Part shown: piece by piece, positions 1 to 10,744 of the stretch
Layout of the letters: the number at the start of each line of letters is the position of its first letter
How positions within the stretch are numbered: position 1 is the stretch's first letter
Source: Manihot esculenta
Lineage: Eukaryota; Streptophyta; Magnoliopsida; Malpighiales; Euphorbiaceae
Assembly: GCF_001659605.2 (NCBI RefSeq)
Contig: NC_035169.2
Span: 3,958,110 to 4,022,109 of the forward strand
Direction: 5' to 3'
DNA: 64,000 bases
The notes under the pieces: model-generated
Told to the model about the DNA's origin: nothing
The model's database searches: none
What the model saw: only the letters and a program-made list of their open reading frames with translations
Made by a program: the position numbers and the translations under genes

Positions 1-128
1 ATTTAAATAACAAATTACTTTTATAAAATTTATACAATTTTTTAAAATTACTTTTCTAAGTGTTAGATAATTTATTGTCATGTATGAAAAATATCAGCAG
101 TTTCTTTTTTTTATTTCTGAGTTATACT

Positions 129-387
129 TGTTGAATCCCACATCGGTTGTGGAAAGGGGTAATGTGCCCCTTATATGGGTCATAGGCAATCCTCCCCTTT
201 GAGCTAGCTTTTGGAGTGAGTTAGGCCTGGCCCAAATTTAACATGGTATCAGAGCCTCCCCATCCGATGTTGGGCCTCCCATGAATATGTCACGCAAAAG
301 GGGTAATGTGCCCCTTATATGGGTCATAGGCAATCCTCTCCTTTGAGCTAACTTTTGGGGTGAGTTAGACCTGGCCCAAATTTAACA
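129..387 (+). mobile_element. TRIM retroelement 1 (terminal-repeat retrotransposon in miniature)
   Basis: A complete miniature LTR element with no coding capacity. The first LTR (129-243) begins TGTTGAATCCCACATCGG and ends TTTAACA. It is followed directly by an initiator-Met tRNA primer site, TGGTATCAGAGCC, at 244-256. The internal part is only about 40-50 bp. A second LTR copy (about 297-387) lacks the first ~25 bases but otherwise matches the first closely and also ends TTTAACA. The element is flanked by a perfect 5-bp target duplication ATACT (124-128 and 388-392), so both ends are intact. Mobilisation would need proteins supplied by an autonomous LTR element. Confidence 0.85.
244..256 (+). 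promoter_or_regulatory. Primer binding site of TRIM 1
   Basis: TGGTATCAGAGCC, complementary to the 3' end of plant initiator-Met tRNA, abuts the LTR with no spacer. Confidence 0.8.
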
Positions 388-392
388 ATACT

Positions 393-1257
393 CAACCTGA
401 AAGTTTTTGTTTTTGCTTTTTAGTAATACTATGCTAACTGAGTCTGCCACAAAATAGAAGAGGTTGTTTACCAAATGGTGGTTGTTATAACATGACCATT
501 CAAGGGTGCTTGGAGTGCAAGGATTTACCAGGGGCCAGTAAGATAGCTTCTGGATAAAATTGTTACTGATCATCTGTGTGCTATTACCCTGTTTTGACCA
601 AATTACTTATCATAGGCTTCAGAGAAACTGTGGAACGTAGAATGAAGTTCTTTGATCTCATTTAATTCTGATGTGTATTTGAAAATATTATGGTAATTTC
701 CTTTCATTATCTGTATTGGTTAGTTTTCAAGATTGTCTAGGCTGGAGTATACAAGAACAATTATATCTTAGTACCTAAATAGTTGAGATAAGCTATATGG
801 ATAATTTTGTTTTTGTAAATTTATATTATCTAGGCTCCAGTATAATTTCTTAAAAATTGAAAGCATACCCCTTCTTGATATTTTTATCTTCTAATCAGTA
901 TGATTAGAAAGAGTTGGTTGTACTTCAAATATGTGATTCTTACGGTATGGATCACATAATTTTTGTTTTCTTCATGATTTGCTTTCAAACAACAAGAAAC
1001 AACTTACATGTCTCAACTTTAAAAGAACCGGGTAGAAGACAAATAAAAAAATCTAACTTAAATACATTTCCACTTTATTTTAGATTCTTTACCTTTGAAA
1101 TTGATATGCATTACAAGTGAAGATTGGGTCAAGGAAGCTAGAGCATTCTAGCATTTTTCAAAATGGAAGGAGCATTTAGGCCAGTTTAATGATGGTCATT
1201 GTTATGATTTATTGTATTTATAGTTTGAGAAATTATATTAATTATTAGGGATGCAAA
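393..1257. other. Unassigned spacer
   Basis: AT-rich sequence between TRIM 1 and the gypsy LTR. Short open frames (for example 914-1120) have no recognisable domain and low-complexity composition. I see no gene here. Confidence 0.5.
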
Positions 1258-1571
1258 TGTTAGAGCAGTGGCTCTAATGAGACTAAAATGGGAATAGAAT
1301 AGGGAATAAAGAAGAGAAGAAGAAGAGAAGAGTGTTTGGACAGAGAAAGAGAGTTTTTAGAGGAAGCAGGCTATATTGGCATTAATGTATTAGAATGCCT
1401 TTACATGTGCATTACACTAAGATATATACTATTTTGTAGAAACTAACTTCATAGTTGTACACTCACTAGCTATAACTGCTACTAGCTATAACAGCTTATA
1501 CTAGTTACAATATTTCCTGCTATACATTTTATTCTGTCTTATTTCTATATTTCTTCTTAAAATATGTGACA
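1258..1571 (-). repeat. 3' LTR of the old gypsy element
   Basis: On the plus strand it begins TGTTAGAGCAG and ends TATGTGACA, the TG...CA ends of an LTR of about 314 bp. It adjoins pol sequence whose chromodomain-like end stops just inside it, as expected for a minus-strand 3' LTR. No partner LTR was found. Confidence 0.6.
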
Positions 1572-1589
1572 ATACTCCCTGGTTGAGAA

Positions 1590-3090
1590 CTTTCTTGACC
1601 TCAAGAAAAGGAAACATGAGGAAACTGAGCCTCAATAAAATCCTTATCTTCCCAAGTTGCATCTTCAGGTGGTAGATTCACCCATTTGATTAATCCCTGT
1701 GCCACATGGTCATTTCCCCTTAGAATAGTTCTAGTCTAACACTTTTTGGAGCCACTATGAAGTTATCATGCTGGAGTTGTGGTGAGGCTGTGGAAATGCT
1801 AACAGAGTCTCCCACTTTCTCCTATCAAGGACACATGAAAAACAGGATTGATGGAAGATTCAAGGGGTAACTCCAGCTTATATGCTATTTTCCCCACTCT
1901 GGAAACAATCTTATAAGGCCCATAATATTTAGTACATAATTAGCGACTGTCCGAGTGCTGATGAGGTTTGTCTGTATGGTTAAAGCTTTAAATAGACCTA
2001 ATCACCCACATTAAATTCTCTTTCGGTCCTTCTGAAATCTGTTTGCTGCTTCATTATGTTCTAAGCCAATTCCAAATTTTCTTTTAAAGTTGTCGCTTCC
2101 TCTGTCTACTTTGTAAAATATTATCCACTACTTCGATAGCCATTCCAGCTAACAGTTCCATAGGAAAGCTGAGAGGGGGTAGCCATAATGTGCTTGGAAA
2201 GGTGACATCTTAAGAACACTATGAGGAGTGGAATTGTACCACCATTCAGCCATAGGAAGCCACTAACTCCAAGTGTTGGTATTCGTCCCTTTTGATTTAA
2301 GGAGTCCCTTAATAAAATCCATAGATATTTCTTGTCAAGCCTGAGTAGGAATTGGCAAGGGCTTCAATAGGCTTGGATAAACACGGTGTTCATTCTTGCA
2401 TCTTGCATATATGTCACATTGTGTTTAACACACTCCACGACTCCCTTTAGCATGCTAGATCAATAGAAATACTTCTTGAACTTTAGATAAGTGAGATGAA
2501 CCCCAGAGCGTCCACCCACTATTGAGTTATGATAAGATTCCAGTAGCTGCTGCCTCAAGGTTTTGTTGTCCCCAACATACATTCTTGTTTTATAAAACAG
2601 AACTCCATTCTTTAATTGGTAATTGGTGGTAGCAGCATGAGCAATTGAGAGTTGTTGTATCAAATCAGTGGCCTTAGTGTCTCCTTTATAACTATTCTCC
2701 AAGTGCTGCATCCAAGATGGAATAACCACTAATGGTAAACTATACAGTTGTTGCTTGTCAACAACAGTAGGCCTCCTAGAAAGTGCATCTGCCACTGTGT
2801 TCTCTATCCATTCTGTATAATATCTTGTAATCAAGTCCCAACAGTTTTGAGATGCCCCTTTGTTGTTGATTGGTATGCAATCTTTGCTTTGGGAGATGTT
2901 TAATGCTTTCATGGTCTGTGTTGATGAAAACTGTCCTTGTTCTAAATAATGCCTCCATTTGCTTCTTGCAAATGTAGTAGCTAGCAACTCCCTTTCATAA
3001 ACTAATAAAGTCTAATTCCTGGGTTTAAAAGCCTTGGAGATGTAGGCTACAGGGCATCCTTGCTATTGTTAAACAACCCCGTTCCCCTAA
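1590..3090 (-). pseudogene. gypsy pol 3' half: RNase H end, integrase, chromodomain
   Basis: A broken minus-strand pol segment. An open stretch at 2460-2987 reads the RNase H end (TVADALSRRPTV) and then the start of the integrase zinc region (SYHNSIVGGRSGVHLTYLKF). Further left, across stops and shifts, come integrase core and C-terminal remnants with the VFHVS motif typical of gypsy integrases. Last is a WVNLPPEDATWEDKDF motif, a chromodomain-like end. The RNase H domain stops abruptly at 3090 where the inner element begins and resumes at 13097. No function is expected. Confidence 0.75.
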
Positions 3091-3729
3091 TGTAACAGCC
3101 CGGAAATCCGAACCGCTACCGGCGCTAGGATCCAGATCGGCGTAAGGCCGCCGGGATCCGTAGCAAGCCTAACATATAACCTATGAACCTGTTTAATCCC
3201 ATACATGATCAAACATAAACATAAACCTGTAAACTTTCTCATATATCAACCAAGCTCAACCTGTACATAAACATAGACATAAACATAAACCTCCACTGGA
3301 GCCCTCATCAAATGCTCCAATGGGATATCTCATCATGCATTAGGCTTGGTTGAATCATAACATCATAACTCATGAACATAACGATCATGTATACAAAAGG
3401 GGATAACCATATACAACACACTATGGTCAAGCACAATTCTAAATCTCAATCTCATCATTAATACATAACATCACTATACAATACTTAAACATTACATCAT
3501 TTGTCATGTCCACAACTTCTAACTATTACATAAAGAAACTTTACTCCTGCTGACCTCCTGGTCTACCCTGTACCTGCACACCTGGGGGTTAAGGGAATGG
3601 GGTGAGCTACAAGAGTCCAGTGAGCAGAATAGTAAAACATTATATTTTAAATCATGCTTTTCATGGAATGCATCACAACACAAACATAACACATCAAGGA
3701 TGAACTTGTCACCAATGGCCCTCTACATG

Positions 3730-3880
3730 GTCCAACTGAGCCAGAACGTAGAATGGGTCCTGGTCTTTCTCTTACATAACATAACATTCCAATGTGCCAG
3801 GGACGTAGAATGGGTCTTCCTGGACTTTCTCTTACTCTGTGCCAGGGACGTAGAATGGGTCTTCCTGGACTTCCATACCA
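3730..3880. repeat. Three-copy tandem repeat inside the LTR
   Basis: Three consecutive imperfect units of about 45-55 bp, each containing ACGTAGAATGGGTC. The second and third are nearly identical. The same array is present in the other LTR at about 11405-11560, so it belongs to the element. Confidence 0.8.
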
Positions 3881-4277
3881 TATCATCATATCATCATAAC
3901 ATACGAGGACCAATGGATCATCCAATATTCATTCGCATCAACATCATAGTATGCAATGCAACATATTCGTGAATACTAATGCAAACACCCTAGAATATCA
4001 CATGGCATATATGATGCATGAACATGCTCAAAAGATTTATATTTCATTAATTTAAAACTTAAGAGTTTATTCTACTCACCTCTGGCTAGCTCTGATAAGA
4101 CACTGAAGCAGCTATCACTGCTGGGGTCCTCGGTTCCTCGGGTCCGAACCTACACAGGTGGACTCAAATGAGGGACCAAACATACTTAAACATAACTCTA
4201 AAAATACACCCCAAAAGCCCTCTAAAACACCTCAAAACAAGCATGAAAAACATGCAAGGAATGGCTGAACAGGGCAC

Positions 4278-4520
4278 TTTCGGCGGCAGGTTCGGCGGCC
4301 GAAAGTCCCTCCAGAGCCGAAAGTCAGGCAGGTTCGGCGGCACCTTCGGCGGCCAAAACTCTCAGACAGAGACGAAACTCATGCATGTTCGGGGCACCTT
4401 CGGCGGCCGAAACTCCCAGACAGAGCCGAAAGTCGCCTTTCAGGGGCAGGGGTTCGGCAGCCGAAATGCTGCCTCACAGGCAGGTTCGGCGGCCGAAACT
4501 CCCTTCGGCGGCCGAAACTG
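4278..4520. repeat. GC-rich inverted-repeat cluster B, left LTR
   Basis: Several copies of TTCGGCGGCCGAA and half-sites or variants (TTCGGCGGCAG, TTCGGCAGCCGAA) in about 240 bp. Counting from the TATA box on the minus strand, the cluster lies in the transcribed part of the LTR. The right-LTR counterpart is at about 11959-12200. Confidence 0.85.
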
Positions 4521-5042
4521 GTTTCTGCGAAACGGGCAGAAACTTGGTTCAACATGCATAAACGCCTCCCAATCATACAAATCATGCATATACCTATTCT
4601 ACAACATGCATTCTCAAGCATACAAGCTCCTAGGGGCTTCAAACTATCCTAAACCCCATCTACAACACATCAACACATACAATTAACTCACATTGTCCAT
4701 AAACACACATAAACCCTACCAAAGCTCAACTATCCTAAACATGCATTTCTACTCAAAGAAACTTTATAAAACTTGCTTAAAACATGCAATGAGCTCAAGA
4801 TCGGCCCTTACCTCTTGAAGATCGAGGGAGAGACGACCTAAACTTGGAGATCCAAGGAAATGAGCTCCTGAGTCATCCAAGCTCCAAAATTTGCTTAAAA
4901 GCTCAAAAATCTTCAATGCAAAGTTAAAAACTCAAGAAAATGGTGGGGATTTAGAGGAAGAACACAAGATTTGCTAAGGGAAGGTCGGAAACTCGCTGTG
5001 GCCGAAAATGGGAGAAAGCTCGCCCATTTCGGCTAAGGGTCC

Positions 5043-5050
5043 ATTTTATA
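5043..5050 (-). promoter_or_regulatory. TATA box, left LTR
   Basis: TATAAAAT on the minus strand, just downstream of the U3 cluster of TTCGGCGGCCGAA motifs. The right LTR has TATAAAAG at the equivalent place. Confidence 0.6.
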
Positions 5051-5389
5051 GGTGGCTGGCCAGGCCACATTCGGGGGCCGAACGTGCCTCCGCAACACAT
5101 GCAAGTTCGGCGGCCGAACCTGGACTTCCCTCGCTTATGCTTTCGGGGGCCTAACGTGCCTCCAAAACGCATGCATGTTCGGCGGCCGAACTTGAGTTTC
5201 GGCGGCCGAACCTGGGTTTTCCTCCAAAGCTATTTTCATGCAAAAACTCATTTTATTTCATACTTAAAACCATAAAAATACATGAAAACATTTTATAAAA
5301 ACATGATTTTACCCTTCTAGAGGTTTTCGACATCCGAGATTCCACCGGACGGTAGGAATTCCGATACCGGAGTCTAGCCGGGTATTACA

Positions 5390-5402
5390 TTCTCCCCCCC
5401 TT
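5390..5402 (-). promoter_or_regulatory. Polypurine tract of the chromovirus
   Basis: On the minus strand AAGGGGGGGAGAA abuts the 3' LTR, the expected primer for plus-strand DNA synthesis. Confidence 0.85.
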
Positions 5403-5488
5403 ATGAACATTCGTCCCCGAATGTTCCTCAACTAGCACATGCATAGCATACACATAACATACATACATAAACACATAAAGATCTAACC

Positions 5489-6751
5489 TTAAAAGAGATG
5501 AGGGTACTGCTGGAGCATGGACTCCCGTGTCTCCCAAGTGCATTCTTCCATATTGTGGTGGTTCCAAAGGACTTTCACCATCGGGATTTCCTTGTTCCTT
5601 AACTTTCTGATCTGAGTGTCAAGAATCCGCACTGGCTGCTCTACATAGGTGAGATCCTCTAGGATCTCCACATCAGGCTCACTAAGAACCTTGCCCGGAT
5701 CTGACACAAACTTTCTCAACATGGAAACATGGAAAACCTGATGGATTCTTTCCATCGATGCAGGTAAATCCAGCTTGTACGACACATTCCCAATCTTCTG
5801 CAAGATCTCGAACGGTCCGATGTATCGTGGAGCTAGCTTACCTTTCTTACCAAACCGAACCACCCCTTTCATAGGAGACACTCTGAGCAATACCAGATCT
5901 CCCTCCTGGAACTCCACTTGTCTTCTGCGAACATCTGCATAGCTTTTCTGCCTACTCATAGCAGTTCTGATTCTTTCTCTGATCATGGGCACCACCCTGC
6001 TGGTGATCTCTACAAGCTCTGGTCCTGCTAAGGACCTCTCTCCAACTTCTTCCCAGCAAACCGGTGATCTGCACTTCCTCCCATATAAAGCTTCATATGG
6101 AGCCATCCCTATGCTAGCATGATAGCTGTTATTGTAGGCAAACTCCACCAAAGGTAGATGCTGCCTCCAAGAACCGCAAAAATCTAGCACACACATTCGG
6201 AGCATGTCCTCTATTGTCTGGATGGTCCTCTCTGACTGTCCATCAGTCTGGGGATGGAAGGCAGTACTGAAATCCAACCTGGTACCCATGGCACTCTGCA
6301 GACTCCGCCAGAACCTAGAGGTGAATTGGGGCCCTCTATCAGACACGATAGATACTGGAACCCCATGCAGCTTGACCACTTCATCCACATACACCTGCGC
6401 CAATTTATCCACAGAATAGTTGCTCCTAACAGGGATGAAGTGAGCAGATTTGGTGAGTCTGTCCACAATCACCCATATGGAGTCTAATCTGTTGGATGTT
6501 GCCGATAACCCCACCACAAAGTCCATGGCGATATTCTCCCATTTCCACTCTGGAATCGGCAGTGGGTTAAGCATTCCAGCCGGCTTCTGATGTTCCAGCT
6601 TCACCCTCTTACACACTTCGCAGGCTGACACAAACTGTGCCACTTCTCTCTTCATAGCTGGCCACCAATACACTCTCTTTAGATCTTGATACATCTTGGT
6701 GGCTCCAGGGTGAACACTGTATCTTGCATTATGAGCCTCTCTCATAATGTC
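5489..6751 (-). pseudogene. Chromovirus integrase with C-terminal chromodomain
   Basis: Last third of the gag-pol frame. It starts with the H2C2 zinc region (HNARYSVHPG ... CEVC). The DDE core shows the first Asp in MDFVVGL, the second in VSDRGPQFTSRFW and the Glu in GQSERTIQT. A VFHVSMLRKF motif and a chromodomain-like tail ending CTWETRESMLQQYPHLF follow. It is in the same frame as the RT segment and cut off from it only by a TGA at 6752-6754. The first internal Met of the open stretch is at 6745, but in the element this part would be made as polyprotein. Integrase inserts the cDNA; the chromodomain is known in this clade to bias targeting to chromatin. Confidence 0.9.
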
Positions 6752-8545
6752 TCATTTTAGACCGATGTCATCTGGTACACATAGTCTGTTCCCATAACGG
6801 AGGATCCCCTTATCATCAAATCTGAACTCTTCATTCTTGCCTGACTGAACAGTCCTGGTAATCTTCACTAACTCTGGGTCCTCGTGCTGTTTCTGGGCCA
6901 CTTGCTCCAGAAATACAGGTGTTACTTTCATCTGAGCTATCAGAGCACCTGTACCAGACAACTCCAACTGTAGACCTTCGTTAACGAGCCTATAAAACTC
7001 TTTCACCACCGGTCTCCTCTCTGCCGTGATGTGGGATAGACTGCCAAGTGATTTCCGGCTTAAGGCATCAGCTACTACATTAGCCTTACCCGGATGATAC
7101 TGGATTTTGCAATCATAGTCACTGAGCAGCTCTACCCATCTTCTCTGTCTCAAATTCAGCTCTCTCTGGCTCAAGATGTGCTGCAGGCTCTTATGATCTG
7201 TAAAGATCTCACATTTTACCCCATAGAGGTAGTGCCTCCACATCTTGAGTGCAAAGATAACCGCTGCCATCTCCAGATCGTGTGTGGGGTAATTCAACTT
7301 ATGCCTCTTCAGCTGCCTGGAAGCATAAGCAATCACCCTTCCATTCTGCATTAGCACACAACCCAAGCCTACTCTGGATGCATCACAGAATACTGTGAAG
7401 TCCTCATTGCTAGTTGGCAGAGCTAACACCGGTGCCGACGTCAACCTCTTCTTAAGTTCTTCAAAACTCTCTTGGCACTGGTCGGTCCACACAAACTTCT
7501 GGTTCTTCCTGGTTAATCTGGTCAGAGGAGCTGCAATCTTCGAGAAGTCTTGAACGAACCTCCTGTAGTAACCAGCCAAACCCAAGAAACTTCTGATCTC
7601 TGTCACTGAGGTGGGTCTAGGCCAGTTAGTCACAGCCTCTACCTTCTTGGGGTCTACTTCAATTCCGTTCTTCGACACTACATGCCCTAAGAATGAGATG
7701 CTCCTCAACCAGAACTCACACTTGGAGAACTTGGCGTACAAGCCATGTTCCCTCAAGGTCTGCAGAACTGTCCTCAGATGATGGGCATGCTCCTCTGCAT
7801 TCCTGGAATACACTAAGATATCATCTATGAAGATAATAACAAAGTGATCCAGGTACTGACTAAACACTCTGTTCATGAGATCTATGAATGCTGCAGGGGC
7901 ATTGGTTAACCCGAACGGCATTACAAGGAACTCATAGTGCCCATATCTGGTCCTGAAAGCTGTTTTCGGTACATCCTCTTCCCTTATCCTCAACTGATGG
8001 TACCCGGATCTCAGATCTATCTTAGAGAAACATCCTGCTCCTGCTAGCTGATCGAATAGATCGTCGATCCTAGGCAATGGGTACTTGTTCTTGGTGGTGA
8101 CTTTGTTCAACTGCCTGTAGTCGATACAAAGCCTTAGGGATCCATCCTTCTTCTTCACAAAGAGCACTGGAGCACCCCAAGGTGAGGTACTCGGTCGGAT
8201 GAAACCCTTGTCCACCAGCTCTTGCAACTGCTCCTTAAGCTCCTTCAACTCTGCTGGTGCCATCCTGTAGGGAGGGATAGAGATCGGTCTAGTTCCAGGC
8301 ATCAATTCAATCTCGAACTCTATCTCCCTAGCAGGTGGTAAACCTGGCAGCTCGTCTGGGAAAACATCTAAGAACTCTTTGACCACTGGCACTGAGGCGG
8401 ACTCTCTAACCTGACTGTCTAACTCTCTCACATGAGCCAAATACCCCTGACATCCCCTCCTAAGCAACCTACGAGCCTGAAGAGCTGAGATTAGACCTCT
8501 AGGTGTACCCCTCCTGTCTCCCCTGAAGACAACCTCTGACCCATC
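6752..8545 (-). pseudogene. Chromovirus reverse transcriptase and RNase H
   Basis: Middle third of the polyprotein. Seen in order: an RT fingers region ([17 protein letters not shown]), [17 protein letters not shown], the palm [23 protein letters not shown], the catalytic [10 protein letters not shown], then RNase H with [13 protein letters not shown] and a DALSRK end. All key catalytic Asp residues are visible. The frame is continuous with gag-protease upstream except for one TAG (8546-8548), and with integrase downstream except for one TGA (6752-6754). There is no Met-initiated start of its own, consistent with polyprotein expression. Confidence 0.92.
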
Positions 8546-10504
8546 CTAACCTCTGAACCTGACTACCTTGTCCTTGCAGTCCAAGGTAGCACCATGGGTA
8601 GATAACCAGTCCATCCCTAGAATGACGTCAAAATCTGTCAACTCTAGAACCACAAGGTCGGCGGACATGCATCTTCCCTCAACAAAAACTGGACTACACT
8701 GGCAGACTGACTCTGCCACTGATGGGTCACACTTAGGTCCACTGACCCATAGGGGGCACTCTAACCCAGATACCATCAATCCCAACCTCTCAACAGCTCT
8801 CGGGGCAATGAAAGAATGAGATGCACCAGGGTCCATCAAGGCATAAACATCTGAACAACCGATGATGAGATTACTTGCCACCACGGTATTAGATGTGTTT
8901 GCCTCCTGTTGTGTCATTGTGAAGATCCGTGCTGGAGCTGATGGACCTTCACCTCTGAAACCCGCTGAAGAAGAGGCTGCCCCTCTCCCTCTGCCTTTGC
9001 CACTGGCCTGTGTCATGGCTGGAGCTGCTGGCTGTGCCACACTACCAGAAGCTGTCTGCTGAGACTGCGCCATAGGAACTGCCCTTGGGCATTCCCGAGC
9101 CATATGCCCCTCTTGCCCACATCTGTAGCAGGCTGTCGTCCCAAACCGACATACTCCCCTGTGCGGCCTATTACATCTAGCACAAACTGCATTATCTGCA
9201 CCAAAGCTCGAGCCACTTCCTAATCCCAGACCTGACTTAATCTTGCTCCAGAACTTGTTCTTCTTAGACTTCTTGGTGGTATTACTCCACCTCTTGCTGC
9301 CTGAAGCTGCTGCACTCAAGGATGAGGGATCTAACCTTCCCCCTCCTGGGGTTTTGGAACCAGAAGGCTGTGCCACTGATTGCTTGACTTTCCCCTCGAT
9401 GATTGCACTAGCCTCCATTCTCCTGGCCATATCCACTATGGCATGAAAACTCTCCCTCTCCGCTGACTGGATCAAGGAGGAATACCTGGAGTGAAGCCTC
9501 ATGATATACCTCCTTGACTTTTTCTGATCTGTATCCAGATTCTGCCCAGCAAATGGCAACAGCTCCAAGAACCTGTCTGTGTATTCATCTACACTCATTT
9601 CCTCTGTCTGCCTTAACTGCTCAAATTCTATCTTCATTTCCCTTGAACTATCAGGGAAAGCCCATCCTGCAAATTCATTTGCAAACTCTTCCCATGATAG
9701 ACTATCCACCTTCGGTTTCATATAGCTCTTGAACCACTCACGGGCCTTCTTGCATTTTAGAGTGAATCCAGCCATCTGAATGGCTCTACTGTCATCCGCT
9801 CCTATCTCATATGTTATTGTCTTGACCCTCTCAAGATACACAAACGGGTCATCACCCGATTCAAACTTGGGAGCACCCAACTTCATGTAATCGGTCATCT
9901 TGACTTTGCTCCCTCCAGATGAGCTAGGTTGAGGTACATGGGGTTTTGGTTCTGCTGGTGGTGGAGGAGGTGCAGCATTCCCTGGGGTAGGGTTTGCTGG
10001 ATTTGGACAGTAGGGTGGGGGTGGATACATTGGGTACTGTGGGTATGGTGGGTAGTAAGGTGGGTATGGCATATGTGTGGGGTAAGGGCTAAAGCTAGGG
10101 TAATCCGATGTACCTCCCATCGAATACTCGGGATTTTGTGAGAAGGGTGAGTAGTGAGTTGGTGGGACATAACCCGAGGCCTGAGTGCCTCCTTGGGACT
10201 CTCCCATGCCTTCTTCAGACATGCTTACTCCCAAACTGCTATCCCTCCTCTGATCTATGTCCATGTCATCCCCCACATCTTCTGACATGCCACCTTGAAC
10301 TGTTCCCCTTACTGATCTGCTTCTACTCAGATCCATAGACCTTCTAGGGTCTCTTACTGCTCTTTCCCTGCTAGATCTGCTAGACATTGCCCTTGGCAAT
10401 GCTGGAGGACGGGCGCTCATGCCCTCATCCTCAGGTGGTACTCCAGTCAATCGTGCAGATCGACGAGTTCCTCTCATCCTGTTTCTGAAAAACAGCACAT
10501 ACAA
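8546..10504 (-). CDS. Chromovirus Gag-protease
   Basis: A 652-residue open frame. Its N-terminal half is basic, then rich in Pro and Tyr (about 110-195). A retrotransposon Gag domain lies at about 225-360. A CCHC zinc knuckle (C459, C462, H467, C472; CYRCGQEGHMAREC) follows a second Cys/His cluster. A retropepsin has active site DPGAS at about 558-562 and a second motif VILGMDWL at about 627-634. The first Met is at 10504; a second at 10477 (MRGTRRSARL) is an equally plausible start. The frame ends with TAG at 8546-8548, after which the same frame stays open into RT, so the stop probably interrupts a former gag-pol fusion. Confidence 0.92.
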   Translation of the reverse strand: MYVLFFRNRMRGTRRSARLTGVPPEDEGMSARPPALPRAMSSRSSRERAVRDPRRSMDLSRSRSVRGTVQGGMSEDVGDDMDIDQRRDSSLGVSMSEEGMGESQGGTQASGYVPPTHYSPFSQNPEYSMGGTSDYPSFSPYPTHMPYPPYYPPYPQYPMYPPPPYCPNPANPTPGNAAPPPPPAEPKPHVPQPSSSGGSKVKMTDYMKLGAPKFESGDDPFVYLERVKTITYEIGADDSRAIQMAGFTLKCKKAREWFKSYMKPKVDSLSWEEFANEFAGWAFPDSSREMKIEFEQLRQTEEMSVDEYTDRFLELLPFAGQNLDTDQKKSRRYIMRLHSRYSSLIQSAERESFHAIVDMARRMEASAIIEGKVKQSVAQPSGSKTPGGGRLDPSSLSAAASGSKRWSNTTKKSKKNKFWSKIKSGLGLGSGSSFGADNAVCARCNRPHRGVCRFGTTACYRCGQEGHMARECPRAVPMAQSQQTASGSVAQPAAPAMTQASGKGRGRGAASSSAGFRGEGPSAPARIFTMTQQEANTSNTVVASNLIIGCSDVYALMDPGASHSFIAPRAVERLGLMVSGLECPLWVSGPKCDPSVAESVCQCSPVFVEGRCMSADLVVLELTDFDVILGMDWLSTHGATLDCKDKVVRFRG

Positions 10505-10730
10505 AGCTCAACATCAGCATCATATGGTTTATGTGGAAACACATGAACCCGCATCACAACATAGCATACAAAGCATATCATTAATGCACATGCATATTAT
10601 CATGGCATTTCACATCATCATACAAGACAGGACTCCCCATCCTATCCTAGTGGACATGATCTTTCCTATTGTGCTTGACCTTCTATAACATCTATGAGCC
10701 CGACACTCTAGGTCCGACCATATGAACCTA

Positions 10731-10744
10731 GGGCTCTGATACCA
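10731..10744 (-). promoter_or_regulatory. Primer binding site of the chromovirus
   Basis: TGGTATCAGAGCCC on the minus strand, three bases inside the 5' LTR (10748-13091). It matches the 3' end of initiator-Met tRNA. Confidence 0.9.

Larger units (their letters stand above)
3091..5389 (-). repeat. 3' LTR of the chromovirus
   Basis: A 2,299-bp LTR starting TGTAACAGCCCGG and ending GGTATTACA on the plus strand. It holds a three-copy tandem repeat (about 3730-3880), two clusters of the GC-rich inverted repeat TTCGGC-G-GCCGAA (about 4278-4520 and 5070-5210) and a minus-strand TATA box (5043-5050). Open frames inside it are translations of these repeats and are not genes. Confidence 0.93.

Noticed and set aside
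914..1120. 68-residue plus-strand open frame near the left end
   Set aside because: No domain, poor start context and no supporting splice structure.
4168..5275. Open frames rich in Gly-Gly-Arg and similar repeats within the LTRs (and their copies at 11838-12404)
   Set aside because: They are translations of the TTCGGCGGCCGAA repeats in the chromovirus LTR, appear in several frames on both strands and have no domain.
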